A stretch of 64,000 nt of DNA from Apium graveolens (taxonomy: Eukaryota > Streptophyta > Magnoliopsida > Apiales > Apiaceae): the NCBI RefSeq assembly GCF_009905375.1, contig NC_133656.1, positions 235,299,111 to 235,363,110 of the forward strand, in the 5' to 3' direction. The notes beneath the pieces are model-generated. The model made no database searches and was not told where the DNA came from. It was given only the letters and a program-made list of their open reading frames with translations. Made by a program: the position numbers and the translations under genes. Position 1 is the first letter of the stretch. The number at the start of each line of letters is the position of its first letter. This document shows, piece by piece, positions 44,644 through 57,777 of the stretch.

Positions 44644-47600
44644 TCATTTTTTTCGGCAGATTGTCATGCCATCACCTATGGGCACCTGTTAACAAAATTA
44701 GAAATATATTTAAACGATGTGTATAGACTTGAGATGATTATAATTACGCTTAGTAGAAAAATTGCACAACTTCAGGCACCTACCATACTTATGCTTACAC
44801 GTTCATCCTCCATTATACCTTGGTTGAAATTCCTAATGCTGACAGTCTTGGCATCATTTACCTGAATATATAGATTGATGGAATAATCTAACCAGTTGAA
44901 ATTCAGAATTCGCATCAGCATGTTACTTCATTCACTAGATATTGAGTAACTTTACTTACCAGTGGATTAGCAACTTTTCCATGCCAAAGCACATTATCGA
45001 TTATAATAATCCCACCAACCCTCACCTACAATATTAGGATTAAGAGAAGTTTATATATCTTAACCATATGATGGATGTAAACTGAACCATCCAAATTCAT
45101 GTACCCCCTTCAGAAAAATAGATGGCATATTAGACACAGAATAGTAAATGGTATGATGCTAACCAGTTGTAACAGCAATTCAAAGTATTCTTGATAATTT
45201 CTTTTGTCAGCATCAACAAATGCAAAGTCATAACTACAGAGATAACACAAGTAAATTTCCAGATTCATTAGATATGTTACAATTAATAGTGAACTGAAGA
45301 AAGTAAGAAAAAAAATATATGCAAAGAGTGAGGAGCACAAGGAAAAGTACAGTACTTTAAATTCACAACAATATTTCAAAATAAATAATACATCATAATA
45401 CTATCATTTGACATGCAGAATTGCTTTGTCAAAAGTACAATTTTCTCCTGCCTTGGGGTTTGGTATATTCTTCATACTAGGGGTAGGGCAATACTCACGT
45501 AATAAAAAGAAAAAAAAATAAGTTGCAAATCGAAAAAATATCCGGCCAAATGTTTATGTTCAGCAAAGCAGTTTTAAGTTCATACTATAATTTTTGTCGA
45601 GTTCGAATGTTTAGTGAAATTAAGGCTCTTGCAGGATAGTATATTCTAAGTCTTTATCACCATCGAGGTCGCTTGTTCGCATTAAGGGTACCTCTACAAA
45701 GCATAGAAAAATATTTACGCTTTCATGTCCACGCACTATGGCTGTAGAAACCAAAACTTAGGTACGATCTCGTCTCGAACCATTTCACTATTAAAGTACT
45801 TCAATAATGTAACTCATGAGTCATGAATTGGTGCATACTTAAGATACCTCTCTTAATCCATTCTCGATGCACATTATAAAGTACATTCTTTGAGGTGATT
45901 AAACTAGAAACGTGAGGTGAAGTTTAGCACAGTGATAGCATAACCAATTGACCAATGGTATAACTATAAAGGTCAAGGTTTCAGTTCAATTCTCAACTGT
46001 CATCTCCTATAAATTTTAATCTAAATCTACCTCTTTCTCCACTATGTTTTAAGTGTCATATCCTTTCTTGTTCAAGATAAACAATCTCTTTTCTAAACAT
46101 ACCACCACTAATCCGGTGAAGTAGAAACTATGTAAACCAACTCTGGGAAATAAAATTAGAAACTAATAAACTTATTTAGCTGTCTATTCTTCATAATAAT
46201 TTTACCCATATAAATTTAATTTACAAATGCCACATAACACCCTCCGGTAATCTCTTTATAGGTTTTGACTTTCCTCATTTCCTATAAGGTAGTATGAATT
46301 TACTATGGTCTATGTAGTAAGCTGAAGTCACACAACTTCAAAACAAACAAATTTGAGAAATACCTGCAACCTTCTCCATTCTGAATCATTGATTTCAACG
46401 CATCAGCTGCAAGCCCGTGTCTGACATCAACCTGACGCAATTAAATATCTTAAGACAAAATATCTCAGCAAAATGTGCGTGATCGTAAATCAATACAAAA
46501 ATGAGCATCCCTACTATGTGGAGTCGCCAAGTCAGGGTCATTGCAGTTGGCCTTGAAAGTTTAGAATTGGTTCCTTGTTTATATCATTATTATTAGATAT
46601 TATTAATCACTAATTAGAACCTAAAAATTGTCAATGTATCTTATAGAAAAGTAGAGAACATAAGTGCATGACAGAAAATTGGAAAGAAAACACTTTCAGA
46701 ATACAAACTCAGGAGAGGAGATAGTTATCACCTTATGGGAGACACCGGCTTGATCATAATACCTTTTTGCCACCTCAAGGGCTCTCTCGTCTCTTTCGCA
46801 AGCAACTAAACGGCCAGATTCTGGTAGGACAAGGGCAACAGCCAGTGAGGAGTATCCCTGGAAGCAATAATTAACCAAAGAAGTTTCATAATATTTCACT
46901 GAATCCCAAAAATTTAAAACAAAGTTATAAAAGTGTGTTCAACATTTTGCAACACCAAAATGAACATTGCACGTTGGTGCTTGGTTGTGTTGTTCATGAA
47001 CTTCTTAAGTATGTAATTTTTGAAAAATGGTAGCACAATTTTGTCAATTCTGTAGCTCAACAATTATAATTTCCAACTATCTTTCAGACAAGAAGGCCCA
47101 GAGGCAGTCTTGCAGGAAAACTAAACTACTGAAGCCTTGAAGCCTTGTTCCAAGACTTACTTAAAATTGTAAAAAAACTAAGGGGATTTTTAGGGTTGTC
47201 CAGTCTGCATTTCTCTTTGATACATATAGCAGCTCTATAATAATTTTTCATCAAAAAGGCAGTGACACTGCTTTAAAGCGACTATATCTTAACAACATTT
47301 AACACATTGCATAGATATTTGAGAAGTCCTCGAAAGTAAGCTTATGAAGAAAAAGAGGTCGAACAAACCAGTGAGAATTATAACTTGCATACCGTATAGA
47401 CACCAACTTCTATGCACCTTTCCGCCCCTAGAATCTGGACCAACATTGCAAGCAGTTGCGCTTGATCAGGAGATACCTATGGACAAAGCATGAGCATCAA
47501 AAAGAAAATAAAGAAGCTTCAAAAATGAATCCCAATTCCCAATTTAATCAACTTACAATAATTAATATTTGCTTTCGACACTCTATAGCTCAAACATTGT

Positions 47601-48474
47601 AATATTTGAGACTTGATAAGTACTGCACACTCCATCAGACCTCAATTTCCAATGCATTAACATTACAAATAAAATCATATAATCTATTATCAATAATATC
47701 CCCGGCTTGAAACATTACTGATAAAAATGTATAATCTATTATTACTAATATCTCCTGCTTGATGCTTTTTCAGCTGACCACATCTTTACACAATTATGCA
47801 AGGTAGGAGTACACTTTAATTATATCCTTATCTGCATAAAATCGATCAACATTTTCACACAATGAGCTTACTTATGCTACTTCCAGATTAATGAGAGCCA
47901 TAACTTCCTTCGGAAACACTAAACAGATTATATACAAATTCGACAACTAACTCGATTATCTCATGTCACAATCTCAATCAAACACTTCAGATTACAAAAA
48001 CGACATAAACACATCTCTAATTTAACCGTAAAAAATCACGAAAAACTCAGTTACCTGCATCTGACTACCACGCAATGTCGAAGTCTCTTCGCGCAATTCT
48101 CGCAAAACCTAAAATCCAAAAACACAAACAAACATCACAAAATTACGCACATTCCTTAAATTGACAAACACATACACACAACACACATCAAATTACATAC
48201 ACACCTCTGGTTCTCTGACATTAGCAAGTAAGTAATCGTAAAGGCGTGGAGTGATACTGATGATTTCTTTATGGCCGTACTTTTCGTCGCCGGAGACAAC
48301 GACGGCGTCGGAACAGCTGGTGGTTTCTGCGGCGGCGATTGAGGAACACGCGATGTGTTTTCTAGCGGTTAGAAAAACGACGGCGTTTGGTGCAGGTATA
48401 GAGGTGTTGGTGAATAAACGAGTGCGAAAGATGGAGAGAGAATTGACGCAACGGCACATTAACGATGTCGCCAT
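44644..48474 (-). CDS. class I SAM-dependent O-methyltransferase (CCoAOMT-like, family 3), organelle-targeted
   Basis: Nine minus-strand exons (48205-48474, 48055-48108, 47393-47476, 46732-46857, 46364-46431, 45164-45233, 44960-45025, 44784-44861, 44644-44685) join in frame to 285 aa with GT-AG introns throughout. The first 60 or so residues are Ser/Thr/Arg-rich without acid clusters, consistent with a plastid or mitochondrial transit peptide. The Methyltransf_3 fold (PF01596) follows: VREPEVLRELREET at about 86-99, SAM motif I IEVGVYTGYSSLAVA at 130-144, CERDERALEVAKRYY, FVDADKRNYQEYF at 206-218, and GGIIIIDNVLWHGKV at 228-242. D208, D234 and N235 match the divalent-metal ligands of caffeoyl-CoA O-methyltransferases. 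It resembles the Arabidopsis At3g62000-type group rather than lignin CCoAOMTs, which lack a transit peptide; the substrate is unknown. Intron 5 is about 1.1 kb. Confidence 0.9.
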
Positions 48475-51190
48475 TTTTTATTGTATTTTTGGATTTGACT
48501 AGTGTTTAGAAGGTAGAATTCAAACCAAATGTTTATTACAAATTGATAAAAAGCAGACAAATTAATAAAAATACTATCCTTTTTATTTATTTTTTACAAT
48601 TTTTTTATTTTTTTAAAATTTTTTTATAAAAATACGGAATCAATCGAAATTGAACAGACATATAACTAGTTGAATTGAGTTTTTTTGTTGCATTTGAGTT
48701 TGTACGAGATTGCATGAAGTTGTATAAACTCGTCGAATGTTGCATATAGTTGAATCAAATTGTAGAAAACCATTTTTTTCAAAAAAAAAACTTAGTTTTT
48801 AAAAATTTGCAAAAATACCTTTTATTTGTAATTTTTTTTAAAAAGTGACAATAATTTTGCAAATATATTTTTGGCTTTGGACATTTTTCAAAAAAACTCT
48901 CAAAATTAACATTAGTACAATTGTAATGGCAAGTTAACGATTTCAAATTATTTGAAAATTTGAGAATAATATGACTAAATATTTTACGATATTTACGAAT
49001 AAGTGTTCCAAAAATCAGTCAAACTCGATATAGTACATCTGATTTCAAATATTTTAAAATTAGCTCGTTTTTTATATGACGTGCGAATTCTTTATTTGTC
49101 CCTTTCTTTTAAATATTTATTAAATTTATTCTCATATACATTTCTGACATTATGACTTTATTGTACTCAATGTATATTTACTTGTACGCATTCTCAATAT
49201 CTTATCTTTGAGTTCATTGTTATTAGATCTAATGTTGCATTTAACTTGATTATGTTGTTTTATTTCGCATTATCTTATGACATTGTTCATCTTATTTTGT
49301 TTCGTATGTAACTTATTTTGGGTTCTTAGACCGATTTTGTGGTAAATGTATTTATTTTCATTAAATTGAATTAATAAATAGTATATCTCAAAAAATTCAA
49401 AATTACATAAATATACTGCCGTAAGCGTGACAACAGACCCTTACTAGGATATGAACTACTACATTCGCAAATTCATGGACAAACTTCACTAGCACATCGT
49501 CAAAGTACTTGATTACATGTGCTAGGGTATGAGCTCTCCTAACGATGTGTGTGGTTTAATTACTAATAATATTCACATAGAGTTTAGAGTGAAAGTGAAC
49601 TAGATATCAATTTATATTGGCAGGTGTGCATAATATCACGTCTCTGGTATATGAGATATAATTAGATCATGATCATTATTATAATGTTGGGATATATTTT
49701 ACATTCTTTATTTTTCCTTGTATATGATATATTTTACATTCTTTATTCTTTCTTTTGAATTATTGGGAAAAAATAATTGTCGTATATTTTGATGATGAAT
49801 GAAGTTTAGGGAATATAGTTTTATGTAATAATAATAAATTTATTATTATTATTGAAGATTAGATCATAGATTCTTGTTCTGTTATTTAATATTATTATGA
49901 TGTTGTAATTTAATATAATTTAGACTTATTTATAATGTGTAACTTTATTATAATGACGAGTACTCGGTTTATCATTGACCGATCCGATTTTCGAGTCATA
50001 GAGAAGAAAACTAATTTTGAAGAAAAACGGTCAAACCTCGGTTTGATTCTGAATACTCAAAGTCAAATTTGGGGATTGACTTTCAAATTTCCTACTTTTC
50101 AGTTTAAAATTTTAAAAGAAATGGCCAAAAAACCAAACATGAAACTTAAATAAAAGCATAACCGCAATACTTCCGGTGTTCATCTTTTTTTTTCTTAAAG
50201 TATGGGCAGTGACGACAACGGATAAATTATTATAATTTGATTTTCATTAAATTATGAATAATTATGAAGCATGTGTCTGAGGTTGATTCAGTAAAGTTTT
50301 CAAGTTCGATTTGTTTAACTAAACATGTTTGAACTAAAGCCAACCGAGTTTTTTCAATCAGGGAGCCTGACTGAATTTTTTTAAACAAGTTTGTGCTCCA
50401 GCTCGAGAATAACCGATCTTGAATTATGTTAATAATTCATGATAAATTTTTTGGACCCTTATGTCAATAATTGTTAGTATATTCTTAAAATAAAAATTTG
50501 CCAGAACTTACGATATAATGTAACAAAATGGTTCATGATTTCTCAAAACCATTCTATAAGATTTAGTAGACTGTAAAAAGTATTAAGAACATGAAATTGT
50601 TAGGGGTAAATAATATCATACTATTTATTCAGAGCCGAGATTAATAAATAAAGATTTAATAAAATACCACAATCCTACAATTTTTGAGATGATACACAAA
50701 TAAACAACAAAAGATTGTTTGATTCTCTGAAAATTGAAGATTTAAATTGGAAGACAGCTTTGGGATGGAATGATTATCTAATTTCGAAGTATGATGATTC
50801 TGGAAATTTGATAAAAGTAGTTTTGGTCGCTAAAGAAAGATTAAAAGGCCTAGTAAATTCTTGACGCTGCAGATAGATGCGAGAACATATACAAGCTAAA
50901 AATTTATTTTGGGCCCTGAATCCAATGGGCTAAGGGCGGGAGTATCGGTCCAGGGCCGGCATTGATTATATGGTAATTATAAAATATATTTTCTTAATTT
51001 ATTTCTAATATATATTTTTAATACACTTTTTAATAAATTTTCGTTAAACAAATATTTTAAATAATTTATGAAAATATATTTTAAAAAAATCTTAAAATAC
51101 TTATCAAGCCCTCGTCTCCCAATTTATAAATCCCAAAGGGACAAATGGTGTATTAATGAAATGAAATTGATGAAAAGAAAATAAATAATA
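48475..51190. other. intergenic, no gene seen
   Basis: AT-rich. The first few hundred bases are the likely promoter of the minus-strand O-methyltransferase. No ORF with family resemblance, RNA gene or clear repeat ends; several 60-80-codon ORFs are random. Confidence 0.55.
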
Positions 51191-51459
51191 TCCCCGTCCC
51201 ACTGAGTTTTATACGAATGAAATGAGGACGGAGGTTAAGAAAAAAAATACACTTTAGTTAAAAAATAAAAAAAAGTGAATAAAATGATGGGATTAATCAA
51301 TATTTTTATGAATAAACTCGGCACAGTGCAAGAAAGCAGTGAGTGCTGTTAATTTTTATATTGTTAAATTTTACTATTTTTGATATTTTTTTGAAATATA
51401 TGGAATTGAATGAACATCCTAAAAAGAAAAATCTATAAAAATGAACGGTATAGAGGGAG
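51191..51459. mobile_element. Stowaway-like (Tc1/mariner) MITE
   Basis: The left end TCCCCGTCCCACTGAGTTTT and the right end ATGAACGGTATAGAGGGAG correspond to the CTCCCTCCGTCCC ends of plant Stowaway MITEs. TA flanks both ends (51189-51190 and 51460-51461). Internal text such as GAATGAACATCC and AAAATGAACGG is typical of the family. Confidence 0.55.
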
Positions 51460-51524
51460 TAAGAGCATCTGCAGCGCCATGGACCAGTTTTTATTTTTTT
51501 GGACCCACGTACAAGCCACGTAAG

Positions 51525-52261
51525 TAGGGATGACAATTTGTACCGAACCGATAGATACCCGATCCGTACCGATCCGATCGGGTTTTACCGAACCCGAATA
51601 TTTCGGGTTTGGATTCGGGTTCGGGTTTGATTTTTAAACCCGAACCATTTTCGGGTCGGGTTTGGTTTTAAGGCATACCGTTTCGAACCCGACCCGAAAA
51701 CCCGAAGCCCGTTCCGTTCCGATCCGAACCCGAACCCGATCCGAAACCGGTGTTAATATATAAATAATATTTTATATTTTATAAGTAATAATATAATATA
51801 TAATATATTACTAATATTAGTACTAAAAAATTATACTTTTTATAAACTATTGCATTAAAGTTATTTAAATATGTTTTTAGCAGCATTTTCACTACAAGTA
51901 TACTAAAGGTCAAGATCGTTGCATTATTTTACCAACAATTTTATTCATAGAGGTATATTATCCATTTTCTTCTCAAAACCCTCTAATTCAATCCCAAAAA
52001 TTTCAATACCGTCATATTTATGAGCACTTTGCTCATATCAGATCCTAGTAATTTTTCATTAGAGTTTGTGCAAATTAAGGTGCAATTTGATAGTGATCTA
52101 CAAACCCGAATCCGAACCGAACCCGAACCGAACCCATCGGGTTCGGGTTTAGTGGTTCGGGTTTTTCCGGGTTCGAGTTCGGGTTCGGGTTTGACAAAAA
52201 TAATCGGGTTCGGGTTTGGTTTTTGCTAAATCCGTTTCGACCGACCCGATTGTCATCCCTA
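51525..52261. mobile_element. hAT MITE inserted in Harbinger element 1
   Basis: Ends TAGGGATGACAAT and ATTGTCATCCCTA are perfect inverted repeats over 13 bp, flanked by an exact 8-bp duplication CACGTAAG (51517-51524 and 52262-52269). Both sub-terminal parts consist of CCGAACCCGAACC and GGGTTCGGGTTT repeats. Same family as 43254-44271. Confidence 0.85.
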
Positions 52262-52632
52262 CACGTAAGGCAAAACAAGCTTGAAAGAATAAGTGGCCAA
52301 ACTACTCCAACCGACAACCCAATTCGCGCTTTTTATAAAAAAATATACTTAGCAGGATTTTTTTATATAGATTAATTAAACTTAGTTCGGATAGAATTTG
52401 GTAACATAATTTAATGTTATTTATTCAATTTATTAATAAATTAATTTTACTTTTAAACTCTAAAATAAAATTTAAATAATAATAATAAAATTAAAGTAAA
52501 TTAAAATTTTAAATTATTATTAAAATAAAGAATCACGTACTAAAATGCACTATATTATTCAAAAAAATTAAATAAAAAACGTTACACAAGAAAAAAATTA
52601 AAAATTACAATATAAAAAAATTATCGATTATT

Positions 52633-55600
52633 ATGAAACTGCAAAATATGCTAAACCAAGTCATTTTGTAACTGATGATGTATCAGTTTATCCTGCATCT
52701 GCATATTATTTTGAATATATGTTTCATACGGGACAAAAGGTTCTTCACCTAAGTTGGGTTCCGATAAGCCATTTGGTACATCATCATAAGTTGGTAATGG
52801 ACCAAATTGAGTGGCATATGTGTGCCTCTCGTCTTCAAGAATCATGTTATGTATTATGATGCACGCTCTCATGATTCTTCCAAGATCTGCTCTATCCCAA
52901 AAGTGTGTCAGACCATGTACAATTGCGAAACAGGATTATAACACACCAAATGCTCGTTTAACGTCTTTTCGTTGACTTTCTTGATATTTTGAAAATAATT
53001 TCCTTTTCTCACTTTATGGACGTGGTATTGTTTTAACGAATGTTGACCATTCAGGATATATTCCATCAGTCAAGTAATATCCCATATTATAATTATTTCA
53101 ATTGAAAGTGAAATTTACCTCTATAGTACGATCTTGTAGCACATCATCAAATACTGGTGATCGATATAAAATATTTATGTCATTATTTGGCCCAACAACT
53201 CCAATAAATGTTTGTCATATCCATAGATCAGATGAAGTAACCGCTTCCAATATAATTGTTGCAACTCTTTTATGACCGCTCATGAACATTTTCTTATATA
53301 CTTTTGGACAATTTTTCCATTGTCGGTGCATGCAATCAATACTTCCCATCATACCAGAAAAACCACGAGCCTCACTCATCTGTATTAGGCGTTGCACGTC
53401 ATTTGAGATCGGCTTTTGTAAGTATTAATTGATAATCACATATTTTTGCATAATTTTATACCTATTTATTGCTTGCTTTCATATTTTAAATAAATTAATT
53501 CGTTGCATTCTCACCATTTTGTATATATTCGAAAATATGATAAATGTGAAGAAAATAGGAGAAAAGGGCAAAAATGGAAGAAATATAATATCACCAAGTA
53601 ACTTAAGAAGAAAAAGCCAAAAAAAAGAGTTGGCGGAAATCAAGGGTCAAGATCAACAAAACACACATCTCACTTGGATGACCAAGATTCACCCAACTCT
53701 ACCCTAAACCCTACTTTTTAGCTATGAATACCCCCCTTCCCCCTTGTATTCATCACCTCAGTTTTATCTTAATTTATCCTAAATTTAAAAGTAGCCTCTC
53801 TTTTGAATTTTTAGATCTAGTTCTCATTTCCATTGTAATGACTCTCAAAAGTTGTAAACACTCTCTTCAATTAATGTCATTAAAGTCTTTTTATTACATT
53901 TTCTCCTCTACTTTTATGTCTTGTTATTTTAATATTGGGTTATGATATCTTTTAATATCACACAAGTTATATACTTGGAGATATGAAAGGAGCCTCCTTC
54001 TTATTCCCTATTCTTCTTTTTTTCCTTTTTGTCTTACTAGTGTAACTATTTGCTTGTTTGGCTGTTAGATTTTTCTGGTGAGATCTTGAAACTTTTTTTT
54101 TCCCGACGAAATTTTGTTACTCCAGCATTAACTCAATTTGTGTTTTAGTATTTGTTCATTCAGAGAAGTCTGTTATTTTCTTTAAATTACTCTTGATGGT
54201 AGGAATTTATTATCCTCTCCCCGATTACTTTATGTTTATACGTACATGTTAATTTCTTGTCTAAACCAGTTTTGGATGAGAGAGTGTTCATGTATTTCAT
54301 TTTGGTCCGCTTAAAATTGTAGCACCTGCATCATGTTTCCAGCTTGTCAAAATCAATTCATTTCTTTATATAGTTCGTTAAATATTACTGTATGTAGTCA
54401 TAGAAGTCTTCGGTTTACAATAGTTTACTAGGTTTAGCCTTTTAAAATATCAATCTCCTTGCTCACAGTTTGCATTAGTGTTAGAGTTTGCTAGTATTTT
54501 AATTAGCCAAGTCTGTATACACATAGTCCATATTATTTAATTACTAGCCCAAAACATCCTCCGGTCCATTTCATTTCTCATATTTTATTTTCTTGTCTCG
54601 TCATTAAGCATCATTTATTAGCTAGTCGTTAATTAGTGTAAAATAAACTTGCTATTAATACTAGATAGTATTAATTAGTACTAATTAAGTTTCATGTTAA
54701 TAGCAGTGCTAGTTACAAAATTATGTTTTACTACACTCTCTTTGCATTTCTTTTATTTTCTTCTAGCCCACTCCGGTTTAGGCCCATGGTCCAAAATCCC
54801 CCTCTTTTATCCGGTACATAGCAATGATAATTAGTAGTCATTTGTTTTAATTAATGTTGGTGTAATCACATTAGGTAATAGTTAATTAATAATTTGGTTA
54901 CCTTAATTAGCTTAGTTAATGTTTATCAGTGGTATTATTCATCTGCAATTTTTTTTACCGGTTTGACTATAATGCTACTTGATTTGGGCCGTTTAACTTT
55001 AGAATCATTCTTGAATTTTTCTTTTTGCATAAACTAAATTCTACCAATTTAAATTGTTCTGGTTCGCCTAAATTAAAAAATAAAGTGTTGCGAAATTAAT
55101 TTAGTCTCTGCGGAATGAATCAAAAATATTAAAACGAGAATTGTGCGCTTGCGAATATCGTAATTACATTGGAGACGAATTTTTCAAGCATTCAATCGCG
55201 GTACTCTCTCCAATACGAACGTAATCGTCAACAGCGTCAGCAGATACACCGTATGACAACATGCGCATTGCCGCAATGCATTTTTGTAAAGGTGATAAAC
55301 TTTTTCTTCCCACTGCATCAATTCTTTGTTAAAAGTATGGATTAAAATTTGAAACAACATCCACAATACGAAGAAAGACATGTCTCCCCGTCCAGAATCT
55401 TTGTTGAAAAATATTTTCTGGATATACTGGATTAGGTGAAAAATAATCATTCACCAGACGTTGATGACCTGCTTCTCGATCTCTGTAAATACATTTTCGA
55501 GGCGTGGATGTTGAACTCTGTCCATATATTTTATGAAAGAGCTCGACTTGACGATTGTCTTCAGCGTCATCGCAAAACTCTTCAATGAATTCTTCAGTAA

Positions 55601-55634
55601 ATTCTTTAGTGAAGCTTTCTGGTGTTTGATTCAT
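52633..55634 (-). pseudogene. Harbinger transposase, element 1, split by an insertion
   Basis: The minus-strand ATG at 55634 opens MNQTPESFTKEF...CDDAEDNRQVELFHKIYGQS, followed by YRDREAGHQRLVNDYFSPNP and GRHVFLRIVDVVSNFNPYF. The reading frame then carries a stop and is cut by the insertion at about 55150. The DDE-type nuclease part resumes at 53430 (SEARGFSGMMGSIDCMHRQW, then GHKRVATIILEAV) and ends with MRACIIIHNMILEDERHTYA. Several frame breaks and a stop at 52651 earlier than in element 2 show it is inactive. DDE_Tnp_4-type fold as in all PIF/Harbinger transposases. Confidence 0.8.
53425..55150. mobile_element. 1.7-kb insertion in the element-1 transposase, possible solo LTR
   Basis: Alignment by eye with element 2 shows contiguous transposase sequence (58578-58605) where element 1 has about 1.7 kb of extra, non-coding DNA. 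It starts near TGATAATCACATATTTTTGC and ends near GAGAATTGTGCGCTTGC. Size, AT content and lack of coding sequence suit a solo LTR, but exact ends and target duplication could not be fixed. Confidence 0.5.
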
Positions 55635-55796
55635 GTTGATGTGAATTGAAAGAGTTGATACATATTGTTTATATAGAAAGTAAAAACGAATATATTCCAA
55701 CGGCTAGTTTACAAACAAATGAAAACAAATACTAGCTTCCAACGGCTAGTTTACAAACAAATAAAAACAAACAAGAAAAGACAACTCTAGTTTTTG

Positions 55797-56892
55797 GCCA
55801 TAATTTTCTCAAGCATCTTTGCATGAGCCTTTCGCTGAGTATCATTCATTTTAGTTGTATCTGTCATTATGACTTGTAAATCCATCTCATATTGTTTCGC
55901 CTCCAACTCCCTTAACCGAATTTCATTTAATTTATCCATTATGTCCATTTTTCTTTCTTGATTAACTCGTAAAAATTCCCATTTTTTAACTTCTGCAGTT
56001 GTGGCCTTCCCCTTTCCTTTCCTTTTAGTTACAGCTTTTGTACCTTTATGACGAACCGATTCAAATTCATCAGATGTTGGTGCATCATTATTTCATTCTG
56101 ATGAGTAAGCTCCAGAACTACTTAATTTAGTTCTTTTAGAACTTGCGCTAGTTGGATGAGTTCTCCACTTGGGATATCTACGAAACTCAAGCCAATGAAG
56201 CTCAAAGTTAGACTTCTTCTTGTAATTTGTTAAATGATCTTGGTGAGATCTCTTAATTATTTTGTCCAAGTTTAAACCGCTCCCAATTTTTTGATGAGCC
56301 TCATCATAACACGAACCAAATTTTTGAGCACCTTCATTCATCTTTTGCCACCTTTTTTCATTGCCACAACTCCTCTTTTAATGACACCAGGATTATCTTC
56401 TTCACAATATTGATGAATTCGGTCCCAAAATGCTTCGGCCCTTTGATCAGTACCGATTAGTGGATCAATTGACACATTCAACGATGCACTTATTAAGAGT
56501 TTATCTTTAACCCACCTCCATTGACCGGTAATTTCTCGTAAATCTTCGGTTTCTTCGCAATCATCATTTAGATCAATAATGTTTTCGTGACCAAAAGCCG
56601 GCACTTGCGTTTCTAGGGAATTTTGGATATTGATTGGTGTTTGTTGTGTTTCAACTTGTGGATTTGAAAATGGAGGAAATGAAAATTGATATGGAGAATT
56701 TTCAGGATGTGAAAATGGAAATTGAGAATTCTGAGAATGTGAAAATTGATATTGAAAATTTGGATTTTGAGAATTAGTAAAATTTTGCGGATTTGAAAAA
56801 TAGGGACTTGGATATAAATATGGAAATTGAGGATTCAGATTTTGAGAATATGAATTTTGTTGATTTGAAGATGGAAGATTATTTGGATTTAT
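55797..56892 (-). pseudogene. Harbinger ORF1 (SANT/Myb-like DNA-binding protein), element 1
   Basis: Reads from an ATA codon at 56892 where element 2 has ATG (60392), through a Pro/Gln/Asn/Phe-rich N-terminus (NPNNLPSS..., YPSPYFSNPQ...) into a Myb/SANT-like domain: WRWVKDKLLISASLNVS, AFWDRIHQYCEEDNP, VIKRGVVAMKK, then a frameshift at about 56340 and MNEGAQKFGSCYDEA...SNFELHWLEFR. A Lys-rich linker (KGTKAVTKRKGKGK) and a C-terminal helix end at about 55797. A stop at 56092 adds to the lost start and frameshift. In active Harbinger elements this protein brings the transposase to the nucleus and the ends. Confidence 0.75.
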
Positions 56893-57189
56893 CTTTTTGT
56901 TGTAGAATTTTTTTTGTGGAAATAAAAAGTATGAATAAGAAGAAGAGAGAATTGAGTATTTATATAGAAAATTTTTACCGTTTTAAAATGTTTACGTTAA
57001 GATTATAACGTATATAAAAGCAGACTGGCGGAGTGACAGAGTAGCAACACACATGTGGTTTACAGATTTACCAACCTTTTCACATTTTAAAACATAAAAA
57101 TATTAAAGTGGGACGGAACAAAGTTAGAGAGCCTGCCCACTTTCTCCCCTTCTGCTCCAGCGGCAAGTGACCCTGCATTTTGCATGTTA

Positions 57190-57476
57190 GACCATCTCCA
57201 ATGCAGGCCCAAGTGTTGCATCAGAAACAGTGACCCGAATTCTGCCCCTCTTTTTTGCGTTGGAGGAAAAAGCGGACTTGGCTGGAGCCCAAGTTGGCGG
57301 GCTTGGCCAACTACAACAACTTTTTTAACTTTTTGTTTATTTGATTATTTAATCACCTTTTTCTTGTTATGGATTGGAGCAAGTTGGACAATTTTTCTAC
57401 AAAATAAATTCTTGCTTATGTGGCATAAAAATTGGGTCCCAAAAATGTGGACTTCAGCCATGCATTGGAGATGGTC
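57190..57476. mobile_element. Tourist-like MITE, 287 bp
   Basis: Left end GACCATCTCCAATGCAGGCC and complement of right end GACCATCTCCAATGCATGGC agree for the first 16 bases. TTA flanks both sides (57187-57189 and 57477-57479). Non-coding interior. Confidence 0.8.
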
Positions 57477-57777
57477 TTAAGAGCAGCCACAATGTTGATG
57501 ACCATTTTCCTTTTTCTCCTGACCCCACTGCTGGCCACATACACAAAATTGGCCGCCGAAATAAACTGGCCATATCTGTTCAATGGTACACCCATTTACC
57601 AATCTTATAGGACATGTTTTTTTCTTATTATATTATATTTATAATAAAATGGTAGTTTATAATATAAAAGATATGCACCGTAATTAATCATATTATTTAA
57701 AACAATTTCAAGGAAAAATATTATATTAAAAAAAGATACAAGAAAGCGTTAAATTTAAAACACTACAATAAAAAAAA

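Larger units (their letters stand above)
51463..57186 (-). mobile_element. PIF/Harbinger transposon 1, dead, with two nested insertions
   Basis: Minus-strand ORF1 (SANT/Myb-like) and transposase share layout and sequence with element 2. The left end GAGCATCTGCAGCG follows TAA at 51460-51462. The right edge is placed by inference at about 57186, where CCCTGCATTTTGCATG stands before TTA and resembles the complement of the left end only weakly. A hAT MITE (51525-52261) and a 1.7-kb insertion (about 53425-55150) interrupt it. Confidence 0.7.

Noticed and set aside
45900..46040. SINE-like stretch in intron 5 of the O-methyltransferase gene (A-box- and B-box-like words)
   Set aside because: The B-box match (GTTTCAGTTCAATTCTC) is poor and no 3' tail or target duplication is visible.
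48251..48502. 83-codon + ORF opposite exon 1 of the O-methyltransferase
   Set aside because: Antisense shadow of the transit-peptide exon.
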